Origin: Acidobacterium sp. S8
Lineage (GTDB): Bacteria > Acidobacteriota > Terriglobia > Terriglobales > Acidobacteriaceae
Assembly (NCBI RefSeq): GCF_009765985.1
Contig: NZ_LMUM01000034.1
Location: 469,508-533,507, forward strand
Direction of reading: 5' to 3'
Length of the DNA stretch: 64,000 bases
The notes below the pieces were generated by a model, which did no database searches, was not told the DNA's origin, and worked only from the letters and a program-made list of their open reading frames with translations. How positions within the stretch are numbered: the first letter of the stretch is position 1; each line of letters starts with the position of its first letter. A program made the position numbers and the translations under genes. Below, piece by piece: positions 17,215 to 26,716 of this stretch.

Positions 17215-18429
17215 ATGAGATTGATGAGTATGCGTAGTCGCCTGAATTGTGTTGTCGGATGCCTTCTTTCTGTCGCCGTTCTTTCTACCAGTGTTGCTCT
17301 GCCGGCGCAGCAGCATCTCCCTACTCCGCAGGAGCAGCAGCGCATCGATGAGGCCATTGCGGACCACATCGCTGACGTTCCCGATAACGCCGGGCCGATG
17401 GCTAAGGATTTGTCTCCGAAGCTGAAGCCGAAAGCCGTTGAGGCTGCCATCCGCAAAGTAGCCGACTGGCAGCTCCAGCGCTCGCAGCCTTACTTCGGAA
17501 ACGACTGGACATGGAGTGTGCTTTATACAGGTTTCATGGCTGCTTCCAGCGCTACGGGCGACAGTAAATACAGCGACGCCCTGCTCGAAGTCGGAAAGAA
17601 ATTTGACTGGAAGTTGCGCTCGCGTCTGCCAAATGCCGACAACCAGAGTATTGGGCAGATGTATGCGGAACAATACCTGCAGAAGAGTGATCCGCAGATG
17701 ATTGCTGACACGCATACGGAGCTTGACGCGTTGATCGAGCACGAGAACGATCCCGCGACGAGAATTCCCTGGTGGTGGTGCGATGCTCTCTTCATGGCGC
17801 CCCCTTTGTGGGCATGGATGAACGCCATCACGCATGAGGAAAAGTATCTCGATTACATCGACCGCGAATGGTGGAAGACGTCGCAATTGCTTTACGATCC
17901 GCAAGAACATCTTTACTTCCGCGACGCCACCTATCTCGATAAAAAAGAGCCAAACGGGAAGAAGATGTTCTGGTCGCGCGGCAATGGATGGGTGCTGGCA
18001 GGCACGGCACGGCTCCTGCAGTTTTACCCCAAAGATGACTCGCGTCGCGCGAAATATGTGCAGCAGTACAAGGAAATGGCCGCGAGCCTAATCAAGCTTC
18101 AGGGCAAGGATGGTCTTTGGCGTTCGGGGCTTCTCGACCCAGAATATTACCAGCAGCCGGAAAACTCCGGCTCTGCCCTTATTACGTTTGGTCTGGCGTA
18201 TGGCGTAAATGAAGGCATCCTGGATCGCAAGACGTATGCGCCCGTAGTGGCGCGCGCGTGGAAAGGCCTGTTGTCTTACGTTTACGCCGACGGCCGTCTG
18301 GGCAGCATTCAACAGGTAGGCGCAGCGCCCGCATTTTTCAAGCCGGCGTCCAGCTTTAACTTTGGTGTCGGGGGTTTTCTGCTCGCCGGCTCTGAGGTAG
18401 ACCGCATGGCGAAAGGCCATAAGAAGTAG
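17215..18429 (+). CDS. GH105-type unsaturated glycuronyl hydrolase, exported
   Basis: A protein of about 404 residues with a Sec signal peptide ending near ALPAQQ, so periplasmic. The body is an (alpha/alpha)6-barrel of the GH88/GH105 clan (YteR/YesR type), with WTWSVLYTGFMAAS, the catalytic-Asp segment WWWCDALFMAPP, and FWSRGNGWVLAG. These enzymes remove the unsaturated uronic acid left at the non-reducing end by polysaccharide lyases, mostly from rhamnogalacturonan. Three in-frame ATGs (17215, 17224, 17230) could be the start and none has a strong ribosome site. It lies before a TonB receptor but 430 bp away, so shared use is only possible. Confidence 0.87.
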   Translation: MRLMSMRSRLNCVVGCLLSVAVLSTSVALPAQQHLPTPQEQQRIDEAIADHIADVPDNAGPMAKDLSPKLKPKAVEAAIRKVADWQLQRSQPYFGNDWTWSVLYTGFMAASSATGDSKYSDALLEVGKKFDWKLRSRLPNADNQSIGQMYAEQYLQKSDPQMIADTHTELDALIEHENDPATRIPWWWCDALFMAPPLWAWMNAITHEEKYLDYIDREWWKTSQLLYDPQEHLYFRDATYLDKKEPNGKKMFWSRGNGWVLAGTARLLQFYPKDDSRRAKYVQQYKEMAASLIKLQGKDGLWRSGLLDPEYYQQPENSGSALITFGLAYGVNEGILDRKTYAPVVARAWKGLLSYVYADGRLGSIQQVGAAPAFFKPASSFNFGVGGFLLAGSEVDRMAKGHKK

Positions 18430-18858
18430 CAATGCTGCATCCAATCGATACTCGAGCACGGGATGCGTAGACGAGATAATTTTGACATGAAATAAAGAAA
18501 TATTATGATCGGCTGCGCTCCGACCTTATAGCGTGGCCGTAATTGATCCGTTAGTTGTTACAAACAAAGCTCTCTCACCGTATTTCGGACTTGCCTCAGA
18601 TCATTGCCCCATCGTCCTTCTGCAATAAAGCCCTCTTATAAGCTCATTCACATTCCTTTAATACCCAAATTTTGCAGTTGAAATAGCGATTTTGTTCGAA
18701 CTAAGTTGGGTCATGGAAGTCATCCGCCAGACATTTCATCCGGCTCGTTACCCCAAGAAGCTCGTGTCAATTCATTGCTTCACGCTCTCTCGAGCCAGAT
18801 AGATTTCAGTCACTGAAAACAGACATCACCCACAAGCTTTCCTTTGGAGGTCGTTGCT
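18430..18858. other. Intergenic leader of the TonB receptor
   Basis: About 430 bp without a credible gene on either strand. It is visibly richer in A/T than its surroundings, especially 18470-18500 and 18630-18700, as expected for a promoter region. GGAGG at 18845-18849, eight bases before ATG 18859, fixes the receptor start. No tRNA, hairpin terminator or riboswitch was recognised. Confidence 0.6.
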
Positions 18859-21800
18859 ATGTCGTTCCGAAGTCGCAGTCCTATACCTGTATTTGTCACA
18901 GTCATAGTTCTATTTATTTCAACGCTTTACCCCTCTTCGATGCGAGCTCAAACCTTTCGTGGCGGCATTAACGGAACGGTTACCGACCAGGCAGGCGCCG
19001 TTGTTGCGGGCGCACAGGTGACAGCCACCGCCGATGCTACACAGGTCGCACACACTACAATCAGCTCCAGTGGTGGTGAATTCTCGTTTCAGGATCTACC
19101 GCTCGGTAGCTATACCGTCGCCGCAACAGCGAGTGGCTTCCAGCTCGTGAAGTTTTCCAACGTTGCAGTTACGGCGGGAACCATCTACACACTGCCCATC
19201 AAACTTTCGGTCGCCTCACAGGCTACGACAGTCGAAGTATCGGCAGCCGCGCTTGCCCTGGATACGACGACAACGACACAGACAACGGTATTGCAAAGCA
19301 AAGCGGTACAGGACATTCCCCTGAACGGCCGCGATTTTACCCAGCTTGTAGCGTTGACTCCTGGGTTCGCCGGGTATGTGGGTGGCGGTTACGGCTCATT
19401 GAACGGTACCCGTGCCAACCAGATGAACTGGCAGATCGACGGTATCGACAACAACGATCTATGGCATAACATCCCCGCGGTCAATCAGGGCGGTGTCTCC
19501 GGCATTGCAGGCATCGTGCTTCCCATCGACGCTGTGGAGCAGTTTTCCGCGCAGACACAAGCTCCGCCGGAATCGGGCAGAAATCCGGGTGGCACTATCA
19601 ATCTAAGCTTACGGTCTGGATCCAACGGAATTCATGGTTCCGCATACTACTTCAATCGCAACGAAGCCTTGGGAGCGAAGAATCCGTTTACCTCGACCAA
19701 ACAGGAAGTGCGTAATCAGAACTGGGGCTTTTCCGCAGGAGGTCCTTTCATCAAGGACAAGCTTTTCTGGTTCACAACATTTGAAAAGCAGAACTTTACT
19801 ATCGGAGTTCCGGCGCAGGCAACCGAACCCTCAATTGCATATCAGAACGAGGCGGCAGCCGTTCTTGCCAATCATGGAATCGCAGTCAATCCGGTTGCCG
19901 TTTCTCTTATCAACGGCAATGGCTCTACGAAAGGGCTGTGGCCGACGTATGCTCTTAATGGCCCGGCCTCGACGAACAACTATACCAGCGTCGATCCTGA
20001 ATATGGCTATAGCTACAACGGTCTGGTCAAGCTCGATTACACCATCAACGACCGCAACAGTCTGTCTGCGCACTGGTTCGTAGGGCAGGGAAATCAGGTA
20101 GCGCCGGTTGGATCAATCCTGAAGGCATACTATGAAGTCGCCCCTATCCACGTTCAAAACTATGCCATCGTTTACAACCACGTCTTCACGCCAACCATAG
20201 CCAACCAGCTTCTCGCCGGCGTCAACTACTTCAACCAGGTGTTCAGCGATTTTGAAACGGATTTCGATCCGGCCGCTCTTGGCTTGGTTACGGGATCTCC
20301 CTACCCTGGTGCCCCGAACATTAACATCGGCGCAAATGGAGAATTCGACCCGACCGGGGAAACACCGCCTGAGGGCCGCAACGACATCACCGGCCATCTC
20401 ACCGACGATCTTTCCTGGACCATCGGAAAGCATCAATTCAAGTTCGGCGGCGAATACCGCCAAGCGCAGCTGGATGAATTCTATAAACGGCATGCTCTTG
20501 GCTCTTTAACCTTCGACGGCGCACAGGGTCCGTGGACGGCGTCCGATATCGCTCCTTATGGAGGCGATACCAATCTTCTGCCGCTTGCTGATTTCATGGC
20601 GGGCTATGTTTCACCCACCGGATCTTCCATCGCGATTGGCGATCCCGACCGGCAGGTCTTTGTAAATACCTTCGACCTGTTTGCGCAGGACGCATGGCAG
20701 TTATCTCCAAAACTGTCATTCAACTACGGCGTTCGTTATGACTACGAAGGCCCTCTACACAACGGATACAAAAACCTCTCCACTTTCCGGCCATCGCTGG
20801 GCGGCATTGTCTTGCAGGGCGAACAGGTCGATTCCCTCTATGACCGAAGCTGGTTGAATTTCAGTCCGCGCGTCGGCTTCTCCTATCAGGCATCCGGCAA
20901 CACTGTAATTCGTGCCGGGTACGGGTTCTACTTCGATACTCCAAATCTGAACCCATTCCTGGATAATCGTCCCGGCAATGGCGCTCCCAATGGTGTGGAA
21001 GGCAATCCAAGCGGACCAAGCCCAGTACTTACTGTGCAGCCAACTAATATTGGCGCGACGAATCCGATTCAGTTCGGCGTTCCAGTATTTCCCTCAAGCA
21101 GCAGCGCCGACTGCCCTTGCGCCCTTTTCTCGGTTGATAAAAACTTCCGGAATGCCTACAGCATGAACTACAACCTGCAGGTGGAACAGAGTCTCAACGG
21201 CAAAGTTGTCGCGCAGCTGGGTTATGTAGGCAGCGAAGGCCGCCGCCTGTTGAGTCTGCTGGATATCAATCAGGGATTTGTGAATCCTGGCGTCGGAGTT
21301 ACTCCCGGCACCTATTCCAATTTTGTGCAGACTTCCGTCAGCGCCAACCCTCTGGTCGGAACAAATCCTATCAACCAGCTCGAAAGCATCGGAACCTCCA
21401 ACTACAACTCGCTGCAGGCCACTCTGAGAACGCAGAATTGGCACCGCCTCAGCTCCAGCTTGACTTATACGTGGAGTCACAACATGGATATCGTGACCGC
21501 ATACCGCGGACAGCTGCCGCAAGACAGCCATGATTTCAAAGGTGACTATGGAAACAGCGACTTCGATGTACGCAACACGTTCGTGGGATTTTTCTCTTAT
21601 GAAGTTCCTGGATCCAGCCATCTCCGGCTGCTTAGCACAGGCTGGCAGGCGAATACGCTCTTAACACTGCACGGCGGCCAGCCATTTAGTGTCATGTCGT
21701 CCAGCGACACAACCGGCACGAATGAAGGCGTACAGCGTGCTGATGTCATCGGTAATCCATACGATGGCGTACATCACAATTCGAGCACGTCACAATCGTG

Positions 21801-22116
21801 GTTGAATGCAGCCGCCTTTACGAACCCTGCTCAATACACTTTTGGAGATTCGCGCAGGAACCAGTATTTTGGACCTGGATATGGCTCCTGGGATCTTTCT
21901 GTCTTCAAGAACACGCCGATCACAGAGCGCGTCAGCACACAATTCCGCGTAGAGATGTTCAACTTGACCAATAGGTCTAACTTTGCGCCTCCCAGAAATA
22001 CGGTGGGCACGCAACTGGGGACTCTCTATGACACCATTGGTGACTACAACGGTGCCCCCGGCATCGGCGCAGGCGAGCCGTTCAACACACAGTTGGCTCT
22101 CAAGATTATCTTCTAA
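18859..22116 (+). CDS. Oar-type TonB-dependent receptor with carboxypeptidase-regulatory-like domain
   Basis: An outer-membrane protein of about 1085 residues. A signal peptide ends at SMRAQ; a CarboxypepD_reg-like beta-sandwich follows (about 25-105, GGINGTVTDQAGAVVAGAQV), then a plug-like part with IPLNGRDFTQLVALTPG and DGIDNNDLW, and a long beta-barrel whose last residue is Phe (QLALKIIF), as the BAM complex prefers. This is the large TonB family expanded in Acidobacteriota; substrates are mostly unknown, often oligosaccharides or peptides. The ATG at 18859 is preferred over an upstream TTG because GGAGG stands eight bases before it. The amine oxidase gene follows in the same direction after 115 bp. 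Confidence 0.92.
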   Translation: MSFRSRSPIPVFVTVIVLFISTLYPSSMRAQTFRGGINGTVTDQAGAVVAGAQVTATADATQVAHTTISSSGGEFSFQDLPLGSYTVAATASGFQLVKFSNVAVTAGTIYTLPIKLSVASQATTVEVSAAALALDTTTTTQTTVLQSKAVQDIPLNGRDFTQLVALTPGFAGYVGGGYGSLNGTRANQMNWQIDGIDNNDLWHNIPAVNQGGVSGIAGIVLPIDAVEQFSAQTQAPPESGRNPGGTINLSLRSGSNGIHGSAYYFNRNEALGAKNPFTSTKQEVRNQNWGFSAGGPFIKDKLFWFTTFEKQNFTIGVPAQATEPSIAYQNEAAAVLANHGIAVNPVAVSLINGNGSTKGLWPTYALNGPASTNNYTSVDPEYGYSYNGLVKLDYTINDRNSLSAHWFVGQGNQVAPVGSILKAYYEVAPIHVQNYAIVYNHVFTPTIANQLLAGVNYFNQVFSDFETDFDPAALGLVTGSPYPGAPNINIGANGEFDPTGETPPEGRNDITGHLTDDLSWTIGKHQFKFGGEYRQAQLDEFYKRHALGSLTFDGAQGPWTASDIAPYGGDTNLLPLADFMAGYVSPTGSSIAIGDPDRQVFVNTFDLFAQDAWQLSPKLSFNYGVRYDYEGPLHNGYKNLSTFRPSLGGIVLQGEQVDSLYDRSWLNFSPRVGFSYQASGNTVIRAGYGFYFDTPNLNPFLDNRPGNGAPNGVEGNPSGPSPVLTVQPTNIGATNPIQFGVPVFPSSSSADCPCALFSVDKNFRNAYSMNYNLQVEQSLNGKVVAQLGYVGSEGRRLLSLLDINQGFVNPGVGVTPGTYSNFVQTSVSANPLVGTNPINQLESIGTSNYNSLQATLRTQNWHRLSSSLTYTWSHNMDIVTAYRGQLPQDSHDFKGDYGNSDFDVRNTFVGFFSYEVPGSSHLRLLSTGWQANTLLTLHGGQPFSVMSSSDTTGTNEGVQRADVIGNPYDGVHHNSSTSQSWLNAAAFTNPAQYTFGDSRRNQYFGPGYGSWDLSVFKNTPITERVSTQFRVEMFNLTNRSNFAPPRNTVGTQLGTLYDTIGDYNGAPGIGAGEPFNTQLALKIIF

Positions 22117-22231
22117 CCCTCAACAATGCGGTGCATGTCAAATGCGCCGCTTCCTCTTGGTTATCCTGGCCGGACAAATCAGTCTAGCCAGGTTCTCTCT
22201 CATAAAAAAGTTTGGAGTGAAAAAGAAAGTT

Positions 22232-23803
22232 ATGGGATTAAGTAGACGTGATTTTTTAATGCGGGTCGGTCAGGCTGGCGGCTATGGAGCCGCCTTCATG
22301 ATGATGCAATCGCTTGGCCTGATGCCGGCACCTGGAGCCTATGCGCAGGACGCTCTGAGCCCAGTGCCCGGCAAGGGAACCCGGGTCGTGATTTTAGGTG
22401 GAGGCATCGCCGGTCTGGTCTCGGCATATGAGCTGGGCAAAGCTGGATATAAATGTACCGTGCTCGAAGCGCGTTCCCGCGTTGGTGGCCGCAACTGGAG
22501 TATCCGCCGAGGTACGCAGGTGCAGTTTGCCGATGGCACACAGCAGACCTGCAACTTTGAAGAAGGCCATTACTTCAATGCGGGTCCCGCTCGTCTTCCA
22601 TCCATCCATACCACCATGCTTGGCTACTGCCGCGAACTCGGCGTGCCGCTGGAAGTTGAGGTCAATACATCGCGCGGTACATTGCTGCAATGCGACAAGA
22701 TGAACGATGGCAAGGCTGTCGAGCAGCGCCAGATGGTCAACGATACACGCGGTCACGTCTCGGAATTGCTCGCAAAGTGCATCAATAAAGGCGCTCTCGA
22801 TCAGGATTTGAGCAGCGATGACAAGGAGCGCATGCTCACTTTCCTGCGGGAATACGGTGATTTGAAAACCGATTACGTATTCAAAGGTTCAGAGCGTTCC
22901 GGATTCAAAATCTACCCGGGCGCGGGTCCTGCTGCTCCGGAGGCCAAAGATCCATTGCCGATGCATGCTTTGCTCGACGCCGATCTCTGGCAGGGCTTGA
23001 TGTCGGAAGATGTCATCGATTGGCAGGCGACGATGTTCCAGCCGGTAGGAGGTATGGACCGCATCCCCGCGGCCTTTGAAAAAAAGCTTGGCAGCGTTGT
23101 GCGCTATGGCGCTGAGGTGAAGCAGATTCGCCAATCACCCAACGGAGTTACCGTCACCTATCTCGATCGCAAGTCTGGTAAATCAGAAAACGTATCTGCT
23201 GATTACTGCATCTGCGCCATGCCCTTTAGCGTCGTCAAGACAATAGATGCTGATTTCTCGCCCGATATAAAGGCTCTCATCAGCGCCAGCAGCTATGACT
23301 CCGGCTACAAAGTGGCATGGGAGTCCCGCCGCTTCTGGGAACAGCAATATAACATCTACGGCGGTCTCTCCTATCTGCGCCAGACCGTCGATGTCGTCTG
23401 GTATCCAAGCGCATCGTTCTTCTCGCCGAGCGGCATCATCGTTGGCGGCTACTCCATTGAGAACGGCACACCCTTCGGGCGACTGCCCAATATGCAGGCC
23501 AAGCTTGATGCATCTCGCGCATCGATCGAAAAACTGCATCCGGGCTATTCAAAAGAACTCAAGAACCCCCTGTACATCAACTGGGGCGAAATTCCATACA
23601 ACCTTGGCTCCTGGATTCACGGATACGGCAGCGAGTACGCGAAGACATACCAGCGCATCATCGTGCCTGACCGTCGTGTCTACTTCGCAGGCGACCACAC
23701 CAGCCACATCATCGGCTGGCAGGAAGGAGCGGCGCTTTCCGCTTATCGCACCGTGAACCAGATCGGAGTTGCCGTGCAAAAAGGAGGATCGAGTGCAGCG
23801 TAA
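22232..23803 (+). CDS. Tat-exported flavin amine oxidase (L-amino-acid/monoamine oxidase family)
   Basis: A protein of about 523 residues. The N-terminus MGLSRRDFLMRVGQAGG is a textbook twin-arginine signal, so the enzyme should fold with FAD in the cytoplasm and act in the periplasm. The FAD fingerprint is VVILGGGIAGLVSAYELG followed by VLEARSRVGGR, and the C-terminal flavin motif is FAGDHTSHIIGWQEGA. Family members oxidise amines or L-amino acids to imines with release of H2O2. The ATG at 22232 is chosen because the Tat signal begins there; a GTG at 22217 is in frame. It overlaps the next gene, an exported RidA, by 11 bases, which couples the two closely. Confidence 0.9.
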   Translation: MGLSRRDFLMRVGQAGGYGAAFMMMQSLGLMPAPGAYAQDALSPVPGKGTRVVILGGGIAGLVSAYELGKAGYKCTVLEARSRVGGRNWSIRRGTQVQFADGTQQTCNFEEGHYFNAGPARLPSIHTTMLGYCRELGVPLEVEVNTSRGTLLQCDKMNDGKAVEQRQMVNDTRGHVSELLAKCINKGALDQDLSSDDKERMLTFLREYGDLKTDYVFKGSERSGFKIYPGAGPAAPEAKDPLPMHALLDADLWQGLMSEDVIDWQATMFQPVGGMDRIPAAFEKKLGSVVRYGAEVKQIRQSPNGVTVTYLDRKSGKSENVSADYCICAMPFSVVKTIDADFSPDIKALISASSYDSGYKVAWESRRFWEQQYNIYGGLSYLRQTVDVVWYPSASFFSPSGIIVGGYSIENGTPFGRLPNMQAKLDASRASIEKLHPGYSKELKNPLYINWGEIPYNLGSWIHGYGSEYAKTYQRIIVPDRRVYFAGDHTSHIIGWQEGAALSAYRTVNQIGVAVQKGGSSAA

Positions 23804-24287
23804 CCGTTCGCTTATGGAGTTCTGTCTGGTATTTGTAACCGCAACTGTGCTTTTATCCGCAAACGCGCAAGCTCAGCGGAAAGTCACGCGTCTTCCTCTT
23901 CCGCCGCCTCATTCGGATTTTCCGATCTCTCAAGGTGTCTGGGTGGGAGACACGCTTTATCTCAGCGGCATGATGGCTTCCACACTCGCTTCACCCACAC
24001 CCGGCGATACGAAAGAGCAGACTGTCAGCACCATCCAGCAGATTCAAAAAGCTCTGGAAGCGCAGAAGCTGACACTTGGCGACGTCGTCATGATGCACGC
24101 CTATCTCGCAGGTGATCCAGCCAAAGGCGGCAAGATGGACTTTGCCGGATTCATGGCTGGTTATACGCAGTTCTTCGGTACCAAGGATCAGCCGAATAAG
24201 CCTGCACGCAGTGCTATGCAGGTAGCCGCTCTTGCCGCGCCTACGGGACTCATAGAGATCGAAGTGATCGCTGTTCGTCCTCAATAA
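23793..24287 (+). CDS. Exported RidA (YjgF/UK114) family protein
   Basis: A protein of about 164 residues starting at GTG 23793, with AAGGAGG five to six bases ahead. A hydrophobic Sec signal (FCLVFVTATVLLSANAQAQ) is followed by a complete RidA domain with the signature RSAMQVAALAAPTGLIEIE, including the conserved Arg that binds the substrate carboxylate. RidA hydrolyses reactive imines and enamines such as 2-aminoacrylate. A secreted copy is unusual, and its translation is coupled to an exported amine oxidase, whose product is an imine. The natural inference is that it speeds release of ammonia from that product in the periplasm. Confidence 0.88.
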   Translation: MQRNRSLMEFCLVFVTATVLLSANAQAQRKVTRLPLPPPHSDFPISQGVWVGDTLYLSGMMASTLASPTPGDTKEQTVSTIQQIQKALEAQKLTLGDVVMMHAYLAGDPAKGGKMDFAGFMAGYTQFFGTKDQPNKPARSAMQVAALAAPTGLIEIEVIAVRPQ

Positions 24288-24308
24288 AAACCATCCACCC
24301 ACAAAGAG

Positions 24309-24334
24309 AAAAGCCCCGGAGTTCCGGGGCTTTT
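24309..24334. terminator. Bidirectional intrinsic terminator between ridA-like and aminotransferase genes
   Basis: A perfect 11-bp inverted repeat AAAAGCCCCGG / CCGGGGCTTTT with the loop AGTT, giving a GC stem with a U-run on either strand. It lies between two convergent genes and can stop transcription from both sides. Confidence 0.93.
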
Positions 24335-24348
24335 CTCTGCGATTCGAT

Positions 24349-25545
24349 TTACGAGAGGTGAGTGTAAGGAGCATTCCGCAGTCGCTCCGGCAGCGGAAGA
24401 GGCTCAAGGCCGGCTGTAGAAGAGCTCATCACCTGCTTATAAGCGGTGCGGAACTTTTCCATATCCGAGCTGGTGCCGACAGTGATGCGGACATAGGTCG
24501 GCCACGCAGGCCACACGCGGCCAATATAAACGTTCTTCGCTGCCATTGCGGTCAGCACTTCTTTGCCAGGACGTCCTGTATCCAGCATGAAGCAGTTGCT
24601 TTGCGAAGGCGTGAACTTGTAGTTGCTCGCAGTGAGCCACTCAAAGGTCTCCTGGCGAATATCAGCATTAATCTTCTTGCGCTCCGCGATCAGATCTTTT
24701 TGCTGAAGACTTGTCGTAGCCGCCGCAACCGCCATAATCGGCATTGAATTCATACCGTAGGGCTGTAGTTTGGCTAGCAGGTCAGGACGCCCGATTGCGA
24801 AACCGCAACGCATGCCGGCCATTCCATATAGCTTGGAAAATGTTCGCAGAACGATCACATCTTTATCGGCTTTTACCAGATCGAGAGACGGGGTGGCATC
24901 GGAGAAATGGATATATGCTTCGTCGATCAGCAGAATCGATCCCTTTGGCTTATTTTCCACCGCGTATTCGATATCCTCGCGGCTGGTGATCGTTCCTGTC
25001 GGGTTATTTGGGTTGCAGATATACAGCACGCCAGCATTAGGATCGGCGGCCACCATCGCTTTTATGTCATGAGCATAGGTCTTGGTAAGCGGTACGGGGA
25101 TCACTTTTGCTCCGCTGGCCTTGGCGGCATAAGTGCCCGCCTCGTAGCCTGGATCAGCCGTCACGTAAGACTTTTCCTTCGATGTGAATGCAAGCACGCT
25201 GTAATGCAGCGGCTCGCTTGATCCGGCATAAGCCATCACATATTCTGGTTTCAGGCCTTCCATCCCGCTGAAGGTCGTAATCAGCTTCTCGGTGAGATCG
25301 AAGTCGTAACGGCCGCCTTCAGGAATCAGACTGGAAATCGTTGCGCACGCTCCCGTGCAAGGTCCAAGCGGATTTTCATTGGCGTTGATGCGTACCGCAT
25401 CGGGTGGAATATTCTGCGACATCCGGCGGCGTTGCGCGTGCGCCAGATGTGACTCGGTAAGTATCGGAATGGAAGCAACGACGGAAGCAGCGGCGGAATA
25501 GCGAAGGAAGGAACGGCGGGAGAAGCCGGTGTCAACGGGACACAT
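24349..25545 (-). CDS. Tat-exported PLP aminotransferase (histidinol-phosphate aminotransferase-like)
   Basis: A 398-residue fold-type I aminotransferase of the HisC-like class. It begins with a Tat signal (FSRRSFLRYSAAASVV, cleavage near AHAQ) and then the catalytic domain: NANENPLGP, CNPNNPTGT, DEAYIHF, the Schiff-base Lys in RTFSKLYGMAGMRCGF, and a C-terminal Arg in YVRITVG. The Tat pathway suits export of a PLP-loaded enzyme. The substrate is unknown; a biosynthetic histidine role is unlikely outside the cytoplasm. The ribosome site AGGAGA lies before the ATG. It is convergent to the amine oxidase/RidA pair and may belong to the same periplasmic amine metabolism. Confidence 0.9.
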   Translation of the reverse strand: MCPVDTGFSRRSFLRYSAAASVVASIPILTESHLAHAQRRRMSQNIPPDAVRINANENPLGPCTGACATISSLIPEGGRYDFDLTEKLITTFSGMEGLKPEYVMAYAGSSEPLHYSVLAFTSKEKSYVTADPGYEAGTYAAKASGAKVIPVPLTKTYAHDIKAMVAADPNAGVLYICNPNNPTGTITSREDIEYAVENKPKGSILLIDEAYIHFSDATPSLDLVKADKDVIVLRTFSKLYGMAGMRCGFAIGRPDLLAKLQPYGMNSMPIMAVAAATTSLQQKDLIAERKKINADIRQETFEWLTASNYKFTPSQSNCFMLDTGRPGKEVLTAMAAKNVYIGRVWPAWPTYVRITVGTSSDMEKFRTAYKQVMSSSTAGLEPLPLPERLRNAPYTHLS

Positions 25546-25712
25546 AAATGTCTCCTGAATAGTAGATACAAAAAATCTAGTCTCCCGTGCAGGCTATAAC
25601 AAGCGAGGAATCTATGTTTTTCCTGCTATTCAAAGAGTTTCTGCGAAGTATAAGAACCAGTTATCGATCGTAAGCGCTTGATCGTACATTCCGTTGAGTA
25701 CATTCGCCAAAC

Positions 25713-26693
25713 CTATAAAAGCAGCATGATCTTTCCAATATGGCCGCCACCCTGCATGCGCATGTGTGCCTCCGCCGCATTTTCCAATGGAAAAGTTGAA
25801 TCCACAATCGGACGAATTTGGCCTGAATCCACTAGCGGCCAGACCTTCTCCGCAATCTGATCGCACAGCGCTGTCTTTTCATTCACCGACCGAGAGCGCA
25901 GCGTAGAACCGGTAACTATCAGTCTCTTCATCATGATGGCCCGCAGATCAACCGTTACCTCTGCACCATGAGAGGTAGCGATATGTACCAGGCGTCCAAG
26001 CGGCGCCAGCAACTGTATATGCTTCGGAAAATAATCTCCTCCCACCATATCGAGAATGACATCGACACCTCTCCTGCTGCTCCAATCCAGAGCGCCGGCC
26101 AACCAATCCTCTTCACGATAGTTGAAGGCTCTCTCGGCACCAAGTGAAAGGCAGAAGTCGCACTTTTGCTGTGATCCGGCAGTCGTTGCCACCAGGGCGC
26201 CAAAGCTCTTCGCCATCTGGATGGCCATCGTCCCAATGCCGCTCGTACCTCCCTGCACCAGAAGCCGTTCGCCCGATTGCAGATAATTGGTTGCAAAAAG
26301 ATTAGCCCATACTGTGAAAACGGCTTCCGGGAGTGCCGCTACATCGGTAAGGCTAACGCTTGCAGGCAGCGGCAGACAGCAGCCGGCGTTGGCCACGCAG
26401 TATTCCGCATACCCGCCGCCCGGTATAAGCGCGCATACCGCGTCTCCTACCTTCCATCGTGCATTCACATCGCTGCCTGTTTCTGCAATGTGCCCTGAGA
26501 CCTCCATCCCCAAAATAGGGGATGCACCCGGCGGCGGCGGATAGTGGCCTTCGCGCTGAAGCAGGTCGGCGCGGTTCAATCCGGCTGCTGCCACTTTGAT
26601 GAGAACCTCTCCGGCTCCCGGCTTAGGGGTAGCTATCTCCGCGACGGTAAGAACTTCCGGGCCGCCATCATGCTCAATGTGAATGGCTCGCAT
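25713..26693 (-). CDS. NADPH:quinone oxidoreductase, PIG3/QorA type
   Basis: A 326-residue zinc-independent medium-chain dehydrogenase. The GroES-like N-terminal part has GLNRADLLQREGHYPPPPG, the PIG3 hallmark, and the Rossmann part has LLVQGGTSGIGTMAIQMA. No catalytic-zinc ligands are seen. It reduces quinones or similar electrophiles with NADPH. The gene starts 23 bp after the dinB-like gene on the same strand, so the two form an operon that diverges from the WYL-phosphatase regulator. Confidence 0.9.
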   Translation of the reverse strand: MRAIHIEHDGGPEVLTVAEIATPKPGAGEVLIKVAAAGLNRADLLQREGHYPPPPGASPILGMEVSGHIAETGSDVNARWKVGDAVCALIPGGGYAEYCVANAGCCLPLPASVSLTDVAALPEAVFTVWANLFATNYLQSGERLLVQGGTSGIGTMAIQMAKSFGALVATTAGSQQKCDFCLSLGAERAFNYREEDWLAGALDWSSRRGVDVILDMVGGDYFPKHIQLLAPLGRLVHIATSHGAEVTVDLRAIMMKRLIVTGSTLRSRSVNEKTALCDQIAEKVWPLVDSGQIRPIVDSTFPLENAAEAHMRMQGGGHIGKIMLLL

Positions 26694-26716
26694 AGAAGTA
26701 CAGGATAGGACAAACG

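Noticed and set aside
22165-22192. A terminator between the TonB receptor and the amine oxidase
   Set aside because: CCTGGC / GCCAGG has only six pairs and a 16-base loop with no U-run, too weak to call.
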